From contig CM119265.1 of NCBI GenBank assembly GCA_051294375.1, positions 27,610,874 to 27,674,873 on the forward strand: a stretch of 64,000 bases of DNA, read 5' to 3'. The DNA is from Paraspadella gotoi. Lineage: Eukaryota; Chaetognatha. The notes beneath the pieces were generated by a model, which had not been told where the DNA came from, searched no databases, and worked only from the letters and a program-made list of their open reading frames with translations. Positions 40,197-53,400 of this stretch are shown one piece after another; within the stretch, counting starts at the first letter, position 1; each line of letters starts with the position of its first letter. Made by a program: the position numbers and the translations under genes.

Positions 40197-43100
40197 GTAA
40201 GTTTTTTATGTGTAATGGCAGCATCGTCATTTATGACATATTTAACATATTTGGCATACTTAACTACTGATATTTCAACTGATATTTAAAAGACAGCTTC
40301 CCGAGAATAGCCAATGTTAACTGACTAGTATTATTGGTTTTAGTATAGAGCCACGCCCAACTCAGGGAATAGACAAAAATTGAAAAAAGAGAGCCTAATT
40401 TGTTGGAAACTAGTTATTAGTCAAAAATGCTAATATAACAAATAGAACGATACCCTTTTTCGTACAATTTGTAAAAGAAAATAGAAAATATTAATAAATT
40501 TAAAAAACAAGATCAGTTCATCCAATGTGTTGCGCCGCAGTGACTTTATTTTCACGTTTATTTTCCTTTGATCACACCAGATGACATGACATGACATGAC
40601 ATGACATGACATGACTAAAAACCTTTCTTAGCCCATTATTTATGACATGCACTGCATCGAAATTCCGTCTTTTATTCCTTATAGATTTAGGATTTCTTGA
40701 AGCTGGCGCTAGCTGTCCCCTAGATTTGAGGTTTTTTCCTGTCTGCATTTTTAACGTAAGTAGGACAGACTGATGAACAGACATACCGACTGACGGACCG
40801 ACAGACCGACCGACCGTAACTAAAAACTTTCTGGCTTCTTTCCAAAAGAGCTCCGTTTCAGAATTCAGAATTAAGTTTGTTTTTAGGTTTAATAATTAGG
40901 TAAGAGGTTATGGATTAGGTTTTTGATTACGGTTAACCGTTATGGATTAGTTTTCGGATTACTGTTAACCGTTAAGGATTTGAGTTTTAAGTTTTGAGAT
41001 TCAAGTTAAGAGAAGGTTAATGAATAATGATTAAAGTCAAGGGATTAGTTTAGGGATTGGGAATAAGGGTGAGAGATTGGAATATACCATGATGGAAAAA
41101 AAAGTGTCGCGGTTTGGAAAACCCAGTTAATTTTATTGTCAAATATATTTTTGGCTAATAAATAAGTTTTAATAGGTAATCTGACCTCCCTAAGACTGAA
41201 TAATATAATAATTTCTCAACAGTATTAAATTATTCAATGCATTCAAATACTTCCATAAGAGGTTGTCTCTAACTGTTTTCACTTCTTTTTGATTAAGAGA
41301 ACTACTCATATTATTATTATAATTATATCTCTGACATGATATTTTTTATCAGATTTGGGGTAAAAAATGGTCCTTAGCAAGCAGTGAAAAAGATTGATTC
41401 TTTATAAAGTAAACCAGGCTTAAGTTATTGTTGCATAATGTGATAATTCATTATCTTTCACTTCAACAAAATCTTTATTTTTTTATTTTTGGACTTGTTT
41501 AACACTTGATTCTGATAATATATTCAAAGGTAAATAAAAATAATAACTTTGCTTACAGAAAGGTTACCCGGAACCTTTATTGATTTAACCTTTAACTTTT
41601 ATTGATACTTTACAATTTAAAAATAATATTCTGTAATATCTACAGCATCAATGTATTTTTAATATTGCTCATTTTTTGATATATAAATTAAGATTTATGC
41701 CTGAATCTATCCTAATGGAGATAATGCAATAACCATTTGACATAAGACTGAGAAAAGGCAGGGATTTTTAATTATATTGATTAAACTCACAAAGTAATAA
41801 GGATAAGGCGCTACGTGGGCTGAAGATGACTGTCCGTAACATTTCTAACCCCCTCCAGCAGCCATGGAACGGGTCCCTGGGCTTGGAACCAGGCTTGAGG
41901 GTTTGCCATGCCCCCAAAGCGGCTTACGGCCGTCCTCACGCTTCCCGCAGGGTAGGTACCGGGTTGGGATTGAACCCGGTACCTAGTGGTCATGAGCTGA
42001 TGGCTTTACTCAATGAGCCACCGGGTCACAACTGAAAGTGTCATGATTCTAGGCGGGGTGAACCTAGGCAATGCCCGACTACATGCCCCCCAGATTGTAA
42101 CCCACCTTGCACTGCTTCCAGTGGAGGGAGGGGAGCAATCTTCAGCTAGACCAAGGGCCTGGAATCAGAAGGTTGGAATACGCTCGACAGGATGGGCTTA
42201 CCAGTGTGGATAAGGCGCTACGTGGGCTGAAGATTACTGTCCGTAACTTCTATAACCCCCTCTAGCAGCCATGGAATGGGTCCCTGGGCTTGGAACCAGG
42301 CTTGAGGGTTTGCCATGCCCCCAAGGCAGCTTACGGCCGTCCTCACGCTTCCCGCAGGGTAGGTACCGGTTGGGATTGAACCGGTACCTGTGGTCATGAG
42401 CTGATGGCTTTACTCAATGAGCCACCGTGTCACAACTGAATGTGTCATGATTCTAGGCGGGGTGAACCTAGGCAATGCCCGACTACAAATGAGTATAATA
42501 AAAAGTATAGATATGAAAAAGATAAAAATGAAGAAAGCATTTTTTTGGACAATGCAATTTTTTTTACATAAAACTGTATTTTTTGTCATACCTAAATGAA
42601 ACACAGCTCATATGAATCACAAAAGGACAAAGTTTCTTGATATTTAAATTTTATTTTTCGATTATTACATTAAAATGCCGAAAAATAACTGGAAAGTAAC
42701 CGCGACACTTTTTTTTCCATCATGGTACTTTGGGAAAAAGATTAGAACTACAGGGAGGTCCAGCTCTTTAGGGACTAAATTAAAAAAATTGTTTGGATGG
42801 GTAAAAAATAAGAATAATGGTATAAAAATTGGTAAAAAAATTGGTAAAAAATTGTCTTGACTAAATAATCTATTAAACAAATTTGTCATTGGCAACCCTG
42901 ACCTTCTCCGAGTGTCCAGAGAAGGCGGCACATGCTTTTGCGGCCTCACCAGTTAAAAATGCGGTTATTTCTGCCACTATTGCCGCTATAAAAGAATCGA
43001 GAGTTCTGGAGAGGATGCGTGAGTCAACCTGCTTCTCTATCCTACATTTTCATTAATCGAAGGGATCGCAGTCAGAAAGTCAGAAAGTCAGAAAGTCATC

Positions 43101-43773
43101 ATCCTTCATCTTGATTTTCGTCAAAATTTCCCCAAATTTTTGTAAATGAACGCCCGCGAAAAAATATGACATGTTATGCCAAAATCGTAAATTCCAGGGG
43201 ATGCTGTTTTATTTTCCAGACATTTTTGATAAAAATGAAGAGAGTAATTAGCCTAATTTTCAAATTTAGTCTCGCTTTTCTTCTATCATAAACCGTTTCT
43301 GTGCAGTAAGCACTTGAAGTTAGTCCCAAAAGAGCTGGATCTCCATGGAGATATCGGGGTTTAACTTTAGTTGAGGAAGAGGAATCGTAATAGAGCGCTC
43401 TCGGAAAATAGTACCTAACTTTCAATTAAAACTTATATTAATTAAAACTTTAATTTATATTAAATCGTCTCCGTTCACAGGGCCACGGGACAGATATCAC
43501 CCGAAATGCACTTGCTCCGAACGAATGAAAAATGGATACCCTTTCTTCTCACTCGATTTGGGAACGCCTCACGAAGTAGAAAGTGTCGAAGTAAGCTGCT
43601 TGGTTTTGATTGCTTTGCTTTTTAAAGGGACTGCTTATATTGAACGGTTCTGTCACTAACACATAACAATAATTACTGTCTCTTCATCTCAAATGATTAA
43701 TTTGGATTATTAAACGCTTGTTAATCATTATTTTAGCAATAATTTTTTTGGATTCTTATCGTTGACGTTGAAG

Positions 43774-43838
<65 letters not shown>

Positions 43839-46800
43839 TTTTTCTCTTCCTCATGTATAATGATATGTCTGACTTTGTAACAGAGTAATTAGTGGGTCAT
43901 TTCAATCTCATTTACATATTGTAGTAGTTTAGCTCATTTCTCAATTATTTTGATACGTACGCTTTTCATAGAAGTCTTAATTTGATTATTTTAGCAATAA
44001 TTTAAATGGAGTTTGATAATAAATCTTTTTTAGGTTTTTCCTATTCTTCATCAACCGTATCTTCCAAAGAGGATGGACTATCTCATATTTCCCTTTAAAA
44101 TTACAGGTGACTTCACTTTAGAGGTGCAGGGGGCCAATAGGGTGTTTCACCCAAATTTGAAAAGTTTTCAGATCTTGCGCCGCCAGTGACTTTATTTTCA
44201 CGTTTATTTTCCTTTGATCACACCAGATGACATGACATGACATGACATGACATGACATGACATGACTAAAAACCTTTCTTAGCCCATTATTTATGACATG
44301 CACTGCATCGAAATTCCGTCTTTTATTCCTTATAGATTTAGGATTTCTTGAAGCTGCGCTAGCTGTCCCCTAGATTTGAGGTTTTTTCCTGTCTGCATTT
44401 TTAACGTAAGTAGGACAGACTGATGAACAGACATACCGACTGACGGACCGACAGACCGACCGACCGTAACTAAAAACTTTCTGGCTTCTTTCCAAAAGAG
44501 CTCCGTTTCAGAATTCAGAATTAAGTTTGTTTTTAGGTTTAATAATTAGGTAAGAGGTTATGGATTAGGTTTTTGATTACGGTTAACCGTTATGGATTAG
44601 TTTTCGGATTACTGTTAACCGTTAAGGATTTGAGTTTTAAGTTTTGAGATTCAAGTTAAGAGAAGGTTAATGAATAATGATTAAAGTCAAGGGATTAGTT
44701 TAGGGATTGGGAATAAGGGTGAGAGATTGGAATATACCATGATGGAAAAAAAAGTGTCGCGGTTTGGAAAACCAGTTAATTTTATTGTCAAATATATTTT
44801 TGGCTAATAAATAAGTTTTAATAGGTAATCTGACCTCCCTAAGACTGAATAATATAATAATTTCTCAACAGTATTAAATTATTCAATGCATTCAAATACT
44901 TCCATAAGAGGTTGTCTCTAACTGTTTTCACTTCTTTTTGATTAAGAGAACTACTCATATTATTATTATAATTATATCTCTGACATGATATTTTTTATCA
45001 GATTTGGGTAAAAAATGGTCCTTAGCAAGCAGTGAAAAAGATTGATTCTTTATAAAGTAAACCAGGCTTAAGTTATTGTTGCATAATGTGATAATTCATT
45101 ATCTTTCACTTCAACAAAATCTTTATTTTTTTATTTTTGGACTTGTTTAACACTTGATTCTGATAATATATTCAAGGTAATAAAATAATAACTTTGCTTA
45201 CAGAAAGGTTACCCGGAACCTTTATTGATTTAACTTTAACTTTTATTGATACTTTACAATTTAAAAATAATATTCTGTAATATCTACAGCATCAATGTAT
45301 TTTTAATATTGCTCATTTTTTGATATATAAATTAAGATTTATGCCTGAATCTATCCTAATGGAGATAATGCAATAACCATTTGACATAAGACTGAGAAAA
45401 GGCAGGATTTTTAATTATATTGATTAAACTCACAAAGTAATAAGGATAAGGCGCTACGTGGGCTGAAGATGACTGTCCGTAACATTTCTAACCCCCTCTA
45501 GCAGCCATGGAACGGGTCCTGGGCTTGGAACCAGGCTTGAGGGTTTGCCATGCCCCCAAAGCGGCTTACGGCCGTCCTCACGCTTCCCGCAGGGTAGGTA
45601 CCGGGTTGGGATTGAACCCGGTACCTAGTGGTCATGAGCTGATGGCTTTACTCAATGAGCCACCGGGTCACAACTGAAAGTGTCATGATTCTAGGCGGGG
45701 TGAACCTAGGCAATGCCCGACTACATGCCCCCCAGATTGTAACCCACCTTGCACTGCTTCCAGTGGAGGGAGGGAGCAATCTTCAGCTAGACCAAGGGCC
45801 TGGAATCAGAAGGTTGGAATACGCTCGACAGGATGGGCTTACCAGTGTGGATAAGGCGCTACGTGGGCTGAAGATTACTGTCCGTAACTTCTATTAACCC
45901 CCTCTAGCAGCCATGGAATGGGTCCCTGGGCTTGGAACCAGGCTTGAGGGTTTGCCATGCCCCCAAGGCAGCTTACGGCCGTCCTCACGCTTCCCGCAGG
46001 GTAGGTACCGGGTTGGGATTGAACCTGGTACCTTGTGGTCATGAGCTGATGGCTTTACTCAATGAGCCACCGTGTCACAACTGAATGTGTCATGATTCTA
46101 GGCGGGGTGAACCTAGGCAATGCCCGACTACAAATGAGTATAATAAAAAGTATAGATATGAAAAAGATAAAAATGAAGAAAGCATTTTTTTGGACAATGC
46201 AATTTTTTTTACATAAAACTGTATTTTTTGTCATACCTAAATGAAACACAGCTCATATGAATCACAAAAGGACAAAGTTTCTTGATATTTAAATTTTATT
46301 TTTCGATTATTACATTAAAATGCCGAAAAATAACTGGAAAGTAACCGCGACACTTTTTTTTCCATCATGGTACTTGGAAAAAGATTAGAACTACAGGGAG
46401 GTCCAGCTCTTTAGGGACTAAATTAAAAAATTGTTTGGATGGGTAAAAAATAGAATAATGGTATAAAAATTGGTAAAAAATTGGTTAAAAAATTGTCTTG
46501 ACTAAATAATCTATTAAACAAATTTGTCATTGGCAACCCTGACCTTCTCCGAGTGTCCAGAGAAGGCGGCACATGCTTTTGCGGCCTCACCAGTTAAAAA
46601 TGCGGTTATTTCTGCCACTATTGCCGCTATAAAAGAATCGAGAGTTCTGGAGAGGATGCGTGAGTCAACCTGCTTCTCTATCCTACATTTTCATTAATCG
46701 AAGGGATCGCAGTCAGAAAGTCAGAAAGTCAGAAAGTCATCATCCTTCATCTTGATTTTCGTCAAAATTTCCCCAAATTTTTGTAAATGAACGCCCGCGA

Positions 46801-47411
46801 AAAAATATGACATGTTATGCCAAAATCGTAAATTCCAGGGGATGCTGTTTTATTTTCCAGACATTTTTGATAAAAATGAAGAGAGTAATTAGCCTAATTT
46901 TCAAATTTAGTCTCGCTTTTCTTCTATCATAAACCGTTTCTGTGCAGTAAGCACTTGAAGTTAGTCCCAAAAGAGCTGGATCTCCATGGAGATATCGGGG
47001 TTTTAACTTTAGTTGAGGAAGAGGAATCGTAATAGAGCGCTCTCGGAAAATAGTACCTAACTTTCAATTAAAACTTATATTAATTAAAACTTTAATTTAT
47101 ATTAAATCGTCTCCGTTCACAGGGCCACGGGACAGATATCACCCGAAATGCACTTGCTCCGAACGAATGAAAAATGGATACCCTTTCTTCTCACTCGATT
47201 TGGGAACGCCTCACGAAGTAGAAAGTGTCGAAGTAAGCTGCTTGGTTTTGATTGCTTTGCTTTTTAAAGGACTGCTTATATTGAACGGTTCTGTCACTAA
47301 CACATAACAATAATTACTGTCTCTTCATCTCAAATGATTAATTTGGATTATTAAACGCTTGTTAATCATTATTTTAGCAATAATTTTTTTGGATTCTTAT
47401 CGTTGACGTTG

Positions 47412-47464
<53 letters not shown>

Positions 47465-50400
47465 TTTTTCTCTTCCTCATGTATAATGATATGTCTGACT
47501 TTGTAACAGAGTAATTAGTGGGTCATTTCAATCTCATTTACATATTGTAGTAGTTTAGCTCATTTCTCAATTATTTTGATACGTACGCTTTTCATAGAAG
47601 TCTTAATTTGATTATTTTAGCAATAATTTAAATGGAGTTTGATAATAAATCTTTTTTAGGTTTTTCCTATTCTTCATCAACCGTATCTTCCAAAGAGGAT
47701 GGACTATCTCATATTTCCCTTTAAAATTACAGGTGACTTCACTTTAGAGGTGCAGGGCCAATAGGGTGTTTCACCCAAATTTGAAAAGTTTTCAGATCTT
47801 AATTTACATCAAGGAAAATATGTTGGGAGGTAAAAAAATAAGATTGTACTACTTTTTGTCAAAATTGGCGCAACACCCTTAGTGCTACCCTCGCCTAAAG
47901 ATAAAAAAGCACACCTTGGGCACATTTTCGTCAATTGACTGAAACCTAATGATCCAATCCACGTCCAAAGGATCTTATTAGTTGCCCAACCTTCTAAGGA
48001 TAATGCAGTAAAAATTTCAGCTCTCTATCATGACGAAGGCTCACACTACAGCAGTTACTGTGTGATGGAGTATAGAGAACAATAAGCTTTAAACATTTAA
48101 ACTCAAAACAAAATCATTTCTCTTCAGATCTAATATTTTTTTATATAATATCATACTAGTAGGAGCCAAGTATCTTATTTTTTGAAAGTATGCCCACATC
48201 CTGGTGGATACTTCCTGTACAAACACTAAAAATATAAATCACTACTGTATATCATTTTTTCAACAGTTTTTTAAATCTACAGTGTTAATTGTGACATACT
48301 AATTAGTAGTCGTCTTGCAACAGTGCAATAGACCCTTAAAATTTTCATGGAGTTGCACTTAAATGCAACTGCAGCAGCTTTTTGACCATTTTCTTTAATT
48401 TTATGAAAAACTAATGATGCTATTTTACCCTAACTGATCTCAATACTTGTACAATGTCCATGTTTTCAATATTAATCTTGTATAAATATTAAATATATAT
48501 CATGTCTTCGGACCTTTCTACAGCAATCACAATATGCTGGAGAAAGATTAGTGATTTTTGTTTTTAGTGTTTTGTACAGGAAGTATCCACCAGGATGTGG
48601 GCACACCTTTTAAAAAATAGGACACTTGGCTCCTACTAGTATGATATTATATAAAAAAAAATTAGATCTGAAGAGAAATGATTTTATTTTGAGTTTAAAT
48701 GTTTAAAGCCTATTGTTCTCTATACTCCACCATACAGTAACTGCTGTAGTGTAANNNNNNNNNNNNNNNNNNNNNNNNNAATTTACATCAAGGAAAATAT
48801 GTTGGGAGGTAAAAAAAATAAGATTGTACTACTTTTTGTAAAATTGGCGCAACACCCTTAGTGCTACCCTCGCTAAAGGATAAAAAGCACACCTCTGGGC
48901 ACATTTTCGTCAATTGACTGAAACCTTATGATCCAATCACGTCAAAGGATCTATATAGTTGCCGCAAGCCTTCTAAGGATAATGCAAGTAAAGATTTATC
49001 AGCTCTCTATCATGACGAAGGCTCACACTACAGCAGTTACGTGTTGTATGGAGTATAGAGACAATAAGCTTTAAACATTTAAACTCAAAACAAAATCATT
49101 TCTCTTCAGATCTATATATTTTTTTATATAATATCATACTAGTAGGAGCCAAGTATCTTATTTTTTGAAAGGTTATGCCCACATCCTGGTGGATACTTCC
49201 TGTACAAACACTTAAAAATATAATCACTACTGTATATTCATTTTTTCAACATTTTTTAAATCTTACAGTGTTAATTGTGACATACTAATTATGAGTCGTC
49301 TTGCAACAGTGCAATAGACCCTTAAAATTTTCATGGAGTTGCACTTAAATGCAACTGCAGCAGCTTTTTGACCATTTTCTTTAATTTTATGAAAAACTAA
49401 TGATGCTATTTTACCCTAACTGATCTCAATACTTTGTACAATGTCCATGTTTTCAATATTAATCTTGTATAAATATTAAATATATATCATGTCTTCGGAC
49501 TTTCTACAGCAATCACAATATGCTGGAGAAAGATTAGTGATTTTTGTTTTTAGTGTTTTGTACAGGAAGTATCCACCAGGATGTGGGCACACTTTTAAAA
49601 AATAGGACACTTGGCTCCTACTAGTATGATATTATATAAAAAAAATTAGATCTGAAGAGAAAATGATTTTATTTTGAGTTTAAATGTTTAAAGCCTATTG
49701 TTCTCTATACTCCACCATACAGTAACTGCTGTAGTGTAAGCCTTTGTCATTATAGAAAGCTGAAATTTTTACTGCATCAACTGGGACAACTAATAAGATC
49801 CTTTGGACGTGGATTGGCTCATGAGGAGGTATTCAGTCAATTGACAAAATGTGCCCAAGGTGTGCTTTTTTATCCTTTAGGCGAGGGTAGCACTAAGGGT
49901 GTTGCACAATTTTGACAAAAAGTAGTACAATCTTATTTTTTACCTCCCAACGTATTTTCCTAGATGTAAATTAAGATGTGAAAACTTTTCAAATTTGAGT
50001 GAAACACCCTAGGGGGCCAATAGGAGGTTGAGTGAAATGTCATTCGCGTAAACTTAAACAATTAAGAATTAATGTGTGTGTTGTAAGGCATTATGAAGAC
50101 AAAAGGGAAAGAGAGTTTGCAATTAGTTTAACTTATGAGTGGAGAACAATCTGGGATACAATTATGCACTTTGATACATCTATGTCATGCGCCAGGTAGG
50201 TTTAAATTTTTGGACAGCATATTTGGATTGCGCATTTGTAGTAATAGTTGGTGTTATTTGTGAGCTTTGTGGTGTTGCAGCACGTGAGCGATGGCATATT
50301 TTGACTTAGTATGAAGTGGTTCTAAAAACTCTGGGAGAAGTTGAGAGTTAAAATTCATTAAATTTAAAATTTGATGATAAGAGAGTGGATGACCGAGAAA

Positions 50401-53400
50401 TGTGCTTAGGTTTAACAGGACAAGGGGCTAGGGTATGGTTAAGAAATAAACTAGGTTTTACATTAAGATCTGTTTATATTCAGGATGAGAGCAGAGAGGA
50501 TTAGGCATGTTGAGTCGGCGGTTGAAAATATTTGTGGAAAATATTTGTGATTTATTTGAGAAAGGATTTAGAACAAGATTATTGGGTTGGCAAATTAAGT
50601 GGCAGATTGAGAAGTTTCGTTTGCACATAATACGTTTTTAACTAGCGGTAGCCGACCAAATTCAAATTTTAATGGGAACAGCATTAAAACTAATCCATTA
50701 TTGGTATTAATTATTGTTGTTAAAATATTTTTTTGCAAAAATGTTCCGAACCATGAGTAATTCGCTAATTAATATTATTATATTGCTATATAATGTCAAA
50801 AATTTTGATGTTTTATTACTAAAAATTAGTAAAAACTGCTAAATTCATCGGATGATGATGATGATGATGATTTTTTAAGGTTTTTTTCAATTTAAACCCA
50901 CTTATCATCAAAATATTGGGAAAAGAATTATACTTTGTGTAGATAACTTTTCATAAGCTATTTGAATCTGCTTTAAAAAAAAAATTCAAAAAAAAAATTT
51001 TTGACATTTTCTATCTATAAATAAATATTAAAAAAATAATTACTAATGCTTCTTGCCATTTTAGAAAATTTTGCTCCATTGAAAGTTTTCTCAGAAATGT
51101 ATGAAGTTTCATTTGGAAAGGTTCCCAAATCAAACTTCTGACCCACCCCATTGACGAAGTTTGGCTCTATTTTTAACGTTTTTAGAACGTTTATTTTTGT
51201 TTTCTTTTGTTTTTACCTTTTAGAAAGGTAAGTTGTTTTGTTTCACATATTGCATTTCAGCATTTTTCTGACGTTTATTTCCTTTTATTGGGGATGAGCA
51301 TCGTTTCTAAACTATTGAGTATTTTAAATAAACTTGGTACCGATCGATAGGAAATTTAAAATACTATCTATATGCAAAATTTCATAAAATCGGATAATCC
51401 GTTCAAAAGTTATGGCAATAAAACAGTCGCAAAATCGCGCTTCAAATCGATCAACTTTCGCTTAAAATCGAACTCGTTTTGATCCAATAAGGATTTGAAC
51501 TACCGTAGTACTAAGCTTTAAACCGATAATAGTGATTATGCGCGAACCGGGCCTCATAAAGAGAAAATAGAATAAGCAAAGCCCGGAAAAAAGGGAATCC
51601 TTCACAAATAAATCACAAAAATAATATAATTATAACAATAAAAAAGGAAAAAGACAAGAGAGCCAAAGAAGTAAAAATTGAAAGTATATTGACTGATCTC
51701 ACCAGCAAAACTACTATTAAACTAACTCAATTTAATATCGTTAATTCAAGATTGAGAATTCACTATCGTCACTTCACGATTAATTTTTCATTTTTGAATC
51801 ATTTTAATTTTATGATAACTGATTTTAATATGATAGCAATAAAACTATAATTAAAAGATAATGATTGATAATGGTAAGTAAATTGATGCAATGAATGAAA
51901 TTAATTAAACTAATGATGATGACGATAGTTTAATATCTAAAATTTGTCATATCTGAATCCGGATTTGACTACGATAATTTAGCGGTAATCAGCTAAAAAT
52001 TATGCAAGTTGAAAAAGGTATGCAAGTTGAAAAAGGTATGCCAGTTGAAAAAAGTATGCAAGTTGAAAAAAGTATGCAAGTTAAAAAAAGTATGCAAGTT
52101 GAAAAAAGTATGCAGTTGAAAAAAGTATGCAAGGTTGAAAAAGTATGCAATTGAAAAAGTATGCATACTTTGAAAAAAGTATGCATACTTTGAAGAAAAA
52201 AGTATGCATACTTTGAAAAAGTATGCATACTTTGAAAAAAGTATGCATACTTTGAAAAAAGTATGCATACTTTGAAAAGAGTATGCATACTTCAAAAAAG
52301 TAGGCATACTTCAAAAAAGTAGGCATTTGGAAAGGTTCCCAAATCAAACTTCTGACCCACCCCATTGACAAAGTTGGCTCTATTTTAACGTTTTTAGAAC
52401 GTTTATTTTTGTTTTCTTTTGTTTTTACCTTTTAGAAAGGTAAGTTGTTTTGTTTCACATATTGCATTTCAGCATTTTTCTGACGTTTATTTCCTTTTAT
52501 TGGGATGAGCATCGTTTCTAAACTATTGAGTATTTTTAAAATAAACTTGGTACCGATCGATAGGAAATTTAAAATACTATCTATATACAAAATTTCATAA
52601 AAATCGGATAATCCGTTCAAAAGTTATGGCAATAAAACAGTCGCGAAAATCGCGCTTCAAATCGATCAACTTTCGCTTAAAATCGAACTCGTTTTGATCC
52701 AATAGGATTTGAACTACCGTAGTACTAAGCTTTAAACCGATAATAGTGATTATGCGCGAACCGGGCCTCATAAGAGAAAATAGAATAAGCAAAGCCCGGA
52801 AAAAAAGGAATCCTTACAAAATAAATCACAAAAATAATATAATTATAAAAGAATAAAAAAGGAAAAAGACAAGAGAGCCAAAGAAGTAATAAATTGAAGT
52901 ATATTGACTGATCTCACCAGCAAAACTACAAAGTATGCATACTTTGAAAAAGTATGCATACTTTGAAAAAAGTATGCATACTTTGAAAAAGTACGCATAC
53001 TTTTGAAAAAAGTATGCATACTTTGAAAAAAGTATGCATACTTTGAAAAAAGTATGCATACTGTTTTTCAAACTTGCAATACTTTTTTCAACTTGCATAC
53101 TTTGAAAAAAGTATGCATACTTTGAAAAAAGTATGCATACTTTGAAAAAAGTATGCATACTTCAAAAAAGTAGGCATACTTTAAAAAAAGTAGGCATACT
53201 TTGAAAAAAGTAGGCATACTTGAAAAAATAGTATGCACTATGCAGGTTAGAAAAAGTATGCAATTTTGAAAAAGTATGCATACTTTAAAAAAGTATCTTG
53301 TAGAGAAGACAATAAGCTATCCGAATCCGTATTGATATGTATGATTTGTCAATTTTTTTTTTCTTTCTCTCTCTCTCTCTTTGTTAACTTTCTTCTCTTT

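Larger units (their letters stand above)
40531..44175 (+). repeat. Block X1 of a 3.6-kb duplication
   Basis: Begins TGCGCCGC(C)AGTGAC and ends TTTTCAGATCT. It is followed immediately by a near-identical copy at 44176-47800. Contains ATGAC x7, a TA-flanked element, two SINE copies, exons Z, A, B, a CT tract and the first 38 bases of the foldback element. Confidence 0.95.
44176..47800 (+). repeat. Block X2 of the 3.6-kb duplication
   Basis: Near-identical to X1. Differences are mostly single-base indels in homopolymers, ATGAC x8 instead of x7, and a shorter CT tract (47415-47455 against 43772-43830). Confidence 0.95.
47762..50011. mobile_element. Foldback DNA element (hAT-like ends), split and duplicated by the gap
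   Basis: Ends TAGGGTGTTTCAC at 47762 and its complement GTGAAACACCCTA ending 50011. Arms are about 470 bases long (TACTAGTAGGAGCCAAGTAT and its complement inside), spacer about 330. The ends fit the hAT terminal pattern Y-A-R-N-G. GGGGGCCAA flanks both sides in the best copies (44129-44137 and 50012-50020), consistent with an 8-bp target duplication. Unbroken length would be about 1.27 kb. No transposase. Confidence 0.75.

Noticed and set aside
41811-42213. Several 60-70-codon frames in the SINE pair
   Set aside because: They lie within the tRNA-derived SINE on both strands and recur with every copy; not genes.
42675-42860. 61-codon basic frame (MPKNNWKVTATLFF...)
   Set aside because: It crosses the end of the TA-flanked element and has low-complexity Lys/Asn content; X2 carries frame-shifting indels in it.
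52929-53292. CRISPR-like regular repeats
   Set aside because: No unique spacers; units are contiguous and the genome is eukaryotic.
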